A stretch of 64,000 nt of DNA, from positions 172,365,001 through 172,429,000 of the forward strand of contig JASDFA010000016.1 in assembly GCA_035772735.1 (NCBI GenBank). The letters are read 5' to 3'. The DNA comes from Datura wrightii. Lineage: Eukaryota; Streptophyta; Magnoliopsida; Solanales; Solanaceae. Made by a program: the position numbers and the translations under genes. The stretch's first letter is position 1, and each line of letters starts with the position of its first letter. Below are positions 57,688 to 64,000 of the stretch, piece after piece. The notes below the pieces were generated by a model, which was not told where the DNA came from, searched no databases, and worked only from the letters and a program-made list of their open reading frames with translations.

Positions 57688-58935
57688 ATGGCAGACCACC
57701 GACACCCTGCCACAGGCAGAAGGCTGGATACCGCAGTAGGAGAAGGCACCAGCAGGATGCCTCAGCTTCATTTGGAATCAGCCTGATCTGAGGGCGATAT
57801 AGAGGCATCATCACAGCCTTCTCAGCAGTCCCCATATCATCAGGAGCCATTCGGGACGACACCGCCTCCGATAGCTCCTGTACCTACACCATCCGACCAG
57901 GAAGTTCGCAGTGCTATAGTTATGCTGGCACAAATGATGGCTACTCAGCGCCAGTCAGTGCCACCTGTAACAGTAGAGCCATCAGGTGGATCTGGCAGTT
58001 CGAGGGTCAGGGAATTTTTGGCATTAGGTCCCCCACAGTTCACAGGGTCAGATTAGGCAGAGGACCCCCGGGATTTCCTAGATCAGATGTAGAGAATCTT
58101 CCGAGTCATGCATGTGACACCTACAGAATCAGTTGAGATGGCAGTATTTCGGTTGTGAGACATAGCTGTGTTATGGTATGAGAGCTGGGAAAGGTCTCGA
58201 GGGATAGATGTTGCCCCTCCGACCTGGTCTAGCTTCTCGGAGGCCTTCCTGGATCGTTATTTACCACGGGAGATCCAGCAGGCCCGAATGGATCAGTTCT
58301 TTCACTTGGAGCAGGGGGCAAGGAGTGTACAAGAATATGCCCTACAGTTTGACTCCTTAGCCTGCTATGCTCCAGCTTTTGTGGACACCATGCCATCTAG
58401 AGTCCACCGGTTCATTATGGGTCTGAACCCAGAATACATTGAGGCCTGCATGACAGCTACATTACGGGAAGATATGGACATTGCTAGGGTGCAGGCCTTT
58501 GCCCAAACTATTGAGGGACTTAGACAGAGACAACAGGACAATAGACGTATAGATCAGGAGCAGCGCCGTAGGGATAGATCAGATGAAATACAGAGGGAGA
58601 TTCAGAGAGGACCCAGGCCCCGGTTGTCAGAAAGGCCCCGTAGACCCCCACCTCCACCATAACAGTAGAGGGGTAGATTTATTCGTCGAGGGCAGTCAGA
58701 GTCTGGTGGCAGTTCTCGAACGGTGGATTCACCTCAGCAGAGGAGGGTAGAGCAAAGTAGATACACACCCCCACCCTGCCCTATTTGCAGCCGACCTCAC
58801 ACCGAAGCTTGTAGATATGGCTCCACAGGGTGTTATATAAGCGGGTAGGAGGGGCACATGATGAGAGATTGTCCGGCCAGGGGGCAAGGTAGCGAGATAG
58901 CTAGGATAGGACATCAGCAGAGCCACGAGCTCCAA
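57688..58935 (+). pseudogene. T2 gag
   Basis: ATG 57688 (MADHRHPATGRR). Stops at about 57787, 58054, 58086 and 58156; open 58168-58662 with LWYESWERSRGIDVAPPTW, FLDRYLPREIQQ and MGLNPEYIEACM. The second zinc knuckle is broken (CYISG then stop). Plus-strand frame is the same as T1's gag. Confidence 0.8.
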
Positions 58936-59069
58936 TAGCCTCGGCAGGGCGTAGGCCCTCAGGTTCAGCAGGTAGAGGCCGAGGTAGATCAGGAACCTCT
59001 AGTTCAGGTACGGGCTCAAGCCGTACCTATGCATTACTAGGGAGACAGGACTCAGAGGCGTCTCCAGAT

Positions 59070-59423
59070 GTGGTAACAGGTATGATGACTATTTGCTCAT
59101 ACCCTGCTTATGTATTGATTGATCCAGGGTCCACTTTGTCCTACGTTACCCCATTTGTGGCTCGAAAGTTCAGTGTTGCACCAGAATTGCTTCAGCAACC
59201 CTTTTCAGTAGCTACACCCATCGGTGACTCCATTATAGCTAGCAGAATTTATCGAGGGTGTACAGTAGAGGTTGCTGATCGTCAGACTACAGTAGATCTG
59301 GTAGAACTAGAAATGATTGATTTCGATGCCATTATGGGTATGGATTGGTTGGTGCCATGCTATGCCAACGTAGAATGTTGGACCAAGACGGTCCAATTCC
59401 ACTTTCCTAGGGAGGCAGTGTGA
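59070..59423 (+). pseudogene. T2 aspartic protease
   Basis: Active site IDPGSTLSYVTP with Asp at 59121-59123 and FDAIMGMDWL; open until a TGA at 59421. Unlike T1 it keeps the family-typical D-P-G-S. Confidence 0.8.
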
Positions 59424-59444
59424 GAGTGAAAGGGTAGCATAGCT

Positions 59445-60640
59445 ATGCCAAAAGGTAGGTTTATTTCCTACCTTCAGGCGAGAAAATTGATAGCTAAGGG
59501 ATGTATTTACCACCTAGTCAGAGTTCAGGATGTTCGGGTAGAGCCTCCGACACTCCAGTCGGTTCCAGTGGTGAATGAATTCCCTGATGTATTTTCAGAC
59601 GAGCTACCTAGTACTCCCCTAGAAAGGGAAATAGATTTTGCAATAGACTTGCTACCAGGCACGCAGCCCATATCAATTCCTCTGTATCATATGGCTCCTA
59701 CTGAACTCAGAGAATTAAAGGGGCAGCTGAAGGATCTGTAGATAAGGGATTTATCAGGCCGAGTACTTCACCGTGGGGTGCGCCAGTTCTATTTATGAGA
59801 AAGAAGGATGGCTCGCTCCGCATGTGTATAGACTACCGGCAGTTGAATAAGTTCACTATCAAGAATAAGTATCCTCTTCCCAGAATAGATGATTTGTTTG
59901 ATCAGCTACAAGAGGCCTGATATTTCTCCAAGATTGACTTACGGTCCAAATATCATCAGGTTCGAGTTCGTGAAAGAGACATTCCCAGAACAGCCTTCAG
60001 GACCCAATATGGCCACTTTGAATTCCTAGTTATGTCCTTTGGGTTGAAGAATGCCCCAGCAGTATTTATTGACCTGATGAACAACACCTTCAGACCATAC
60101 CTGGACCTGTTCTTGATAGTATTTATCGATGATATTCTGGTGTATTCTCGTTCAGAGGCAGACCACCAGGCTCATTTACGGACAGTGCTCCAGATTCTCA
60201 GGGACCGTCAGTTATATGCCAAGTTCTCCAAATGTGAACTCTGGCTGAACTCAGTAGCTTTCTTGGGGCGTATTGTGTCGGATGCTGGTATACAGGTTGA
60301 CACGCAGAAAATAGAAGCACTCAAAACATGGCCTAGACCTACCACTCTGACCGAAGTCCGCAGTTTTCTGGGATTAGCAGGATACTACAGAAGATTTGTT
60401 GAGGGATTCTCCACTATAGTGGCACCTCTGACTAAGCTGACGCAGAAAGCAGTAAATTTTCAGTGGACAGAGGCATGTGAGCAGAGTTTCCAAGAATTAA
60501 AAGACAGATTAACCTCCGCTCCAGTGTTAGCATTACCAGAAGGTACAGAGGGTTATTCAGTGTATTGTGACGCATCAAGTATTGGGTTGGGATGGGTGTT
60601 GATGCAGCATGGTAAAGTGATTGCGTATGCTTCCAGATAG
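59445..60640 (+). pseudogene. T2 reverse transcriptase and RNase H start
   Basis: Frame 59445-59741 (FISYLQARKLIAKG...TELRELKGQLKDL), a one-base loss then stop near 59741, a broken middle with a TGA at about 59918, then open 60032-60640: MSFGLKNAPAVF, catalytic FIDD (60122-60133), WLNSVAFLGRIVSD, RSFLGLAGYYRRF and VYCDASSIGLGWVLMQHGKV. Stops at a TAG in place of CAG. Confidence 0.85.
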
Positions 60641-61425
60641 CTTAGGAAACACAAAAAGAATTATCCTACCCACGACCTAGAATTATCCGCAGTGATCCAT
60701 GCCTTAAAGATATGGAGACATTACTTGTATGGCGTCCATGTGGATATTTTCACTAACCATAAGAGACTACAGTATATCTTCACTCAGAGGGAGTTGAACT
60801 TGCGGCAGCATCGCTGGTTGGAGTTATTAAAAGATTATGATGTGGACATTCTGTATCATCCGGGAAAAGCCAATGTAGTAGCAGATGCTCTATGCCGTAA
60901 ATCGATGGGAAGTTTGGCATATTTGCAGCCCGAGCAGTGGGAGTTGGTCAGAGAAATACATCAATTAGCCAGCCTAGCCGTTCGTGTAGCAGAAACAAAG
61001 GACAACAGAGCGGTAATTCAGAACACCGCTGTGTCGTCATTAGTTGTGGAGGTAAAAGAACGGCAATATGAAGATCCTGACCTGGTCCAGCTTAAGGACA
61101 AAATTCAGTAAGGGAAAGCGCCAGATTTTCAAATAACTAAGGATGAAATGCTACGATGTAAGGGACGCCTCTGTGTTCCAGATATTTCAAGGCTCCGCTA
61201 GCAGATTATGAGTGAGGTACATTACGCCCGCTATTCTCTCCACCCAGGTGTGACGAAAATGTACCACGATATCAAGGAGATCTACTGGTGGCCAGGTATG
61301 AAAAGGGAAATAGCCGAATTTGTAGCCCAGTGTTCTAACTGCCAACAAGTAAAAGCGGAACACTAGAAACCGGGCGGATTGACTCAGGACATAGCTGTGC
61401 TTCTCTAGAAATGGGAAGAAATAAA
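60641..61425 (+). pseudogene. T2 RNase H end and integrase N-terminus
   Basis: Open 60692-61111: IHALKIWRHYLYG, FTNHKRLQYIF (the usual FTDHK Asp is Asn), NVVADAL. Then a TAA (61109), and the zinc-binding HYARYSLHPG...CSNCQQVK at about 61216-61354 with stops at 61200 and 61364. Confidence 0.75.
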
Positions 61426-62468
61426 CATGGAATTTGTAGCAGGATTACCCCGTACCAGGCACGGACATGATTCCATTTGGGTAATAGTTGACAGACTGAA
61501 GAAATCAACCCATTTCCTGCCAGTGAAAGCTACTTTCTCTGCCGAAGATTATGCCGAACTGTATATTAGAGAAATAGTTAGATTACACGGTGTTCCAGTA
61601 TCTATTATCTCTGATAGAGGAGCACAATTTATAGCTAGATTTTGGCAGTCATTTCAGAGAGGTCTGGGAACGTAGATTAATTTGAGCACAACATTCCACC
61701 CTCAGATAGATGGGCAGGCTGAACGCACTATTCAGACGCTCGAGGATATGCTACGGGCATATGTGCTAGACTTTGGAGGTAGCTGGGATGAGCATTACCG
61801 CTAATTGAATTTGCTTATAATAATATTTATCACTCAGCTATCCAGATGGCGCCCTTTGAGGTATTGTATGGGCAAAAATATAGGTCGCCAGTTGGCTGGT
61901 TTGAAGTGGGAGAGTCAGCGCTGATTGGACCAGATATTATTAAACAGTCAGAGGAGAAGGTAAAGCTTATCAGAGAACGCCTACTGACTGCACAGAGCCA
62001 CAAGAAATCGTATGCTGATGTGCGGCGCAGAGACCTGGAATTTGATGTGAATGACTGGGTATTTCTGAAAGTATCTCCGATGAAAGGGGTGATGAGATTC
62101 GGTAAGAGAGGTAAGCTCAGTCCGAGATTCGTTGGGCCTTATCAGATTCATCGAAGAATAGGCCAAGTGGCATATGAGTTGAACTTGCCTTCAGAATTAG
62201 AATTCGTTCATCCAGTTTTTCACGTATCTATGCTAAGGAAGTGCATCGGAGACCCATCCAGAGTAGTCCCAGTCCAGGATGTCCAGGTATGGAAGAGCTG
62301 ACCTATGAAGAGGTTCCAGTAGCCATACTAGACAGGCAGATTCGCAGGTTGAGGACCAAAGATATTGCGTCTGTCAAGGTGCTATGGCGTAACAGGAACT
62401 GAGAGGAGATGACTTAGGAGGCAGAGGAAGATATGAAAATTAGATATCCTCACTTATTCCAAGCCTAA
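61426..62468 (+). pseudogene. T2 integrase core, C-terminus and chromodomain
   Basis: Core open 61427-61675: EFVAGLPRTRHGHD (first Asp, NMDF in T1, is Glu here), second Asp in ISDRGAQF. A TAG follows at 61673, Glu in GQAERTIQ (about 61720), a frameshift near 61795. Open 61846-62301 with PVGWFEVGES and FLKVSPMKGVMRFGKRGKL; the chromodomain after 62301 has CGA-to-TGA and TGG-to-TAG stops. Confidence 0.8.
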
Positions 62469-62728
62469 GCCAGCCAGGAGGTATGCTCGTATTGTTATCT
62501 TATGAATTGCCTTACATTATGTAAATAAATGGAATAGCTGGCTTATGTAATGAATACTAGTATTGTGTGGAGTACCTGTATTGGACTTTTTTGCGTTTTA
62601 GGATTTTTGAGATAGTCTATATTATAGGGGAGACTCTACCGAAATTTTTCTAAACTAATTCAAATAAGTTGAAATTTTTGCAAGTAGAAGTTTACATTCG
62701 AGGACGAATGTTCGTAAGGGGGGGAGGA
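62469..62728 (+). other. T2 3' UTR and polypurine tract
   Basis: Non-coding, ending ACATTCGAGGACGAATGTTC and the purine run at 62716-62728. Confidence 0.75.
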
Positions 62729-64000
62729 TGTTATACGCCATAAGTTCTTGACATGTAGATGGCCTATTCTCATGTTGGTTAAGAGTTTTAGAATGCCATA
62801 CGTGCGAGAAAAGGGCTCGGGGAGGGACCGGACAAGCGCCAAGTCGGCGCGTCGCAAGGCAAATACGACATATATAAATCGCATTTGACGAATGCGACTT
62901 ATAAATCGCATTCGATGAATGCGACTTATAGGTCCCAACTATATATGCCACCACTTCGTTTTAAAATTCATTCTTCCTACTTTTAATTTTCAGAAACGAG
63001 TAGAACAGTAGGAGGACGAAGGGATTCTTTAAAATTCCTTCCGTTTAGCCGCTAAACGCCGTCCAAACTCGAATTAATCTTGGGTAGTGAGGTATTAAGC
63101 AGCAAGGAGAATTCCTATGGGTTTAGTTTTGTGAAATTCGGCCGACGAATTGTCGTGCTACCACGCTAAGATATGTAGAATTGCTCCAAATTAGTGTCAA
63201 TATACTCCTAGCCCTAAAGTGAGTATTTCTCCCTTCTGGACTTTCGAGAAATAGCGAGTTTTCAACCATTTTTTCTATAAGCCAAAGTTTGGGCTATATA
63301 TATATTAAAAGTGATATTTTCTTCCAGAATATTAGCGTATTTAGTTCTAATTGATATATATATGAATGCAGTTGGGAGAAATAGCATAAGTACTGACCGA
63401 GCTACGCCAGTTAGTCGGGAAATCCGAAGAGAAGGTATGTAAAGCTAGTTCTTTCGACAAGTTAGTAATCCAGTATAGAAAATTGCGTGAACTATAGAAG
63501 AAAGAATTCAAAAGTCGAGAATTGAGTCCAGTATGAATCTAGCAAGCATGTTTTATAATATTATGATATATTCAGAATGAAAGTTAGTAAAGCAATATCA
63601 GACAGTCAGATACGATCTCATATACAGTATAGCTCAGTATGAGAATCAGTTTAATGCAGAAAAGAGTTCAGAATAAGAAATCAGAATACAGATAGTATTT
63701 TCAGATCAAACATGCTTGCTATACGTGATTATTGTTTGTTGAGACCTGTTTGTGCTATGAGGGCACCCTTATAGCGTCCTTGCCGCCCTAGGTTAATAGC
63801 TGTGTCGACTCGCCCGCTAGAGGGTGAGGATACGTCACTCCAAGGAGTGGCATGCCATCCACAGTAGGATGAAGATGGGATGTAGTTTTCCCCATATCAG
63901 GCTGATCAGCATAGCAGTATAGCTTACCCTGTTGAGCGCTTGCGCCTAGGGGGCAGATTACAGATACAGATACAGATACAAATTACAGTTTACAGTTATA
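62729..64000 (+). repeat. T2 3' LTR, incomplete
   Basis: TGTTATACGCC...; carries two copies of the palindromic unit (about 62875-62931) where the 5' LTR has one; TATA-like TATATATG 62940-62947. Runs off the right edge. Confidence 0.85.

Larger units (their letters stand above)
55159..64000 (+). mobile_element. T2: Tekay-type chromovirus, cut by right window edge
   Basis: 5' LTR 55159-57473, PBS 57478-57489, gag, PR, RT, RNase H, INT, chromodomain, polypurine tract 62716-62728, and a 3' LTR from 62729 past the edge. Closely related to T1 in coding sequence, but the LTR U3 block differs. Confidence 0.85.

Noticed and set aside
1..64000. Host protein-coding gene, miRNA or novel defence system
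   Set aside because: Every long frame I could interpret belongs to gag, pol or post-pol ORF of a retrotransposon, or is a shadow; I saw no independent gene.

Overview
The window reads as plant heterochromatin, almost certainly a dicot with a large genome. I found no host gene. Nearly all of it is nested Ty3/Gypsy LTR retrotransposons from two lineages. Athila-type elements have a primer-binding site (PBS) matching the 3' end of tRNA-Asp, a protease with the D-L-G-A motif, and an extra ORF after pol. Tekay/Del-type chromoviruses have a PBS matching initiator tRNA-Met, integrase and a chromodomain. The flavour of the LTR and protein sequences suggests an asterid, perhaps Solanaceae; that is a judgement from memory, not a search.

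Layout (names are mine). A1 (1-5009, minus, Athila-type without RT/INT, runs off the left edge) is inserted in A2 (5010-7884, minus, same type). A2 sits in a plus-strand Athila LTR, L0 (7885-8877), which itself sits in the integrase gene of E, a plus-strand Tekay-type element. E's 3' LTR (10116-11109, 16846-17705, 30571-30823) is broken twice. The first break holds an Athila LTR fragment plus D, a 3'-truncated minus-strand Tekay-type element (11110-16845). The second holds S2, an Athila solo LTR (17706-17834 and 29093-30565) with a perfect GTTAG target duplication. S2 is itself split by A3 (17835-29087), the only Athila copy here with gag, PR, RT, RNase H, INT and the post-pol ORF. A3 has no 5' LTR and starts exactly at its PBS.

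To the right of E lies F (30824-37121, minus), an Athila derivative reduced to LTR, PBS and post-pol ORF. It is interrupted by a Tekay-type solo LTR (33921-36487, target duplication AATCT). Next is D2, a D-type LTR (37122-37318 and 47215-49092), split by T1, a two-LTR Tekay-type element (37319-47214). G (49093-54190, minus) is another Athila-type element with gag, PR and post-pol ORF but no RT/INT. After about 1 kb of AT-rich spacer comes T2 (55159 to the right edge), a relative of T1. All coding regions are decayed; many stops look like C-to-T change in CAG/CTG or CGA contexts.

The most interesting signals are not genes. (1) A small RNA hairpin with an almost invariant AGGCAA loop and compensating stem changes lies about 40 nt after the pol or gag-pro stop in Athila elements. 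(2) The GC-rich palindromic block upstream of the LTR TATA box recurs inside the element upstream of the post-pol ORF, followed by a TATA-like box and a splice donor, as if that ORF had its own promoter. (3) These U3 blocks are shared between Athila and Tekay elements in a pattern that does not follow the lineages. (4) A3's boundary at the PBS looks like integration of a one-LTR cDNA.
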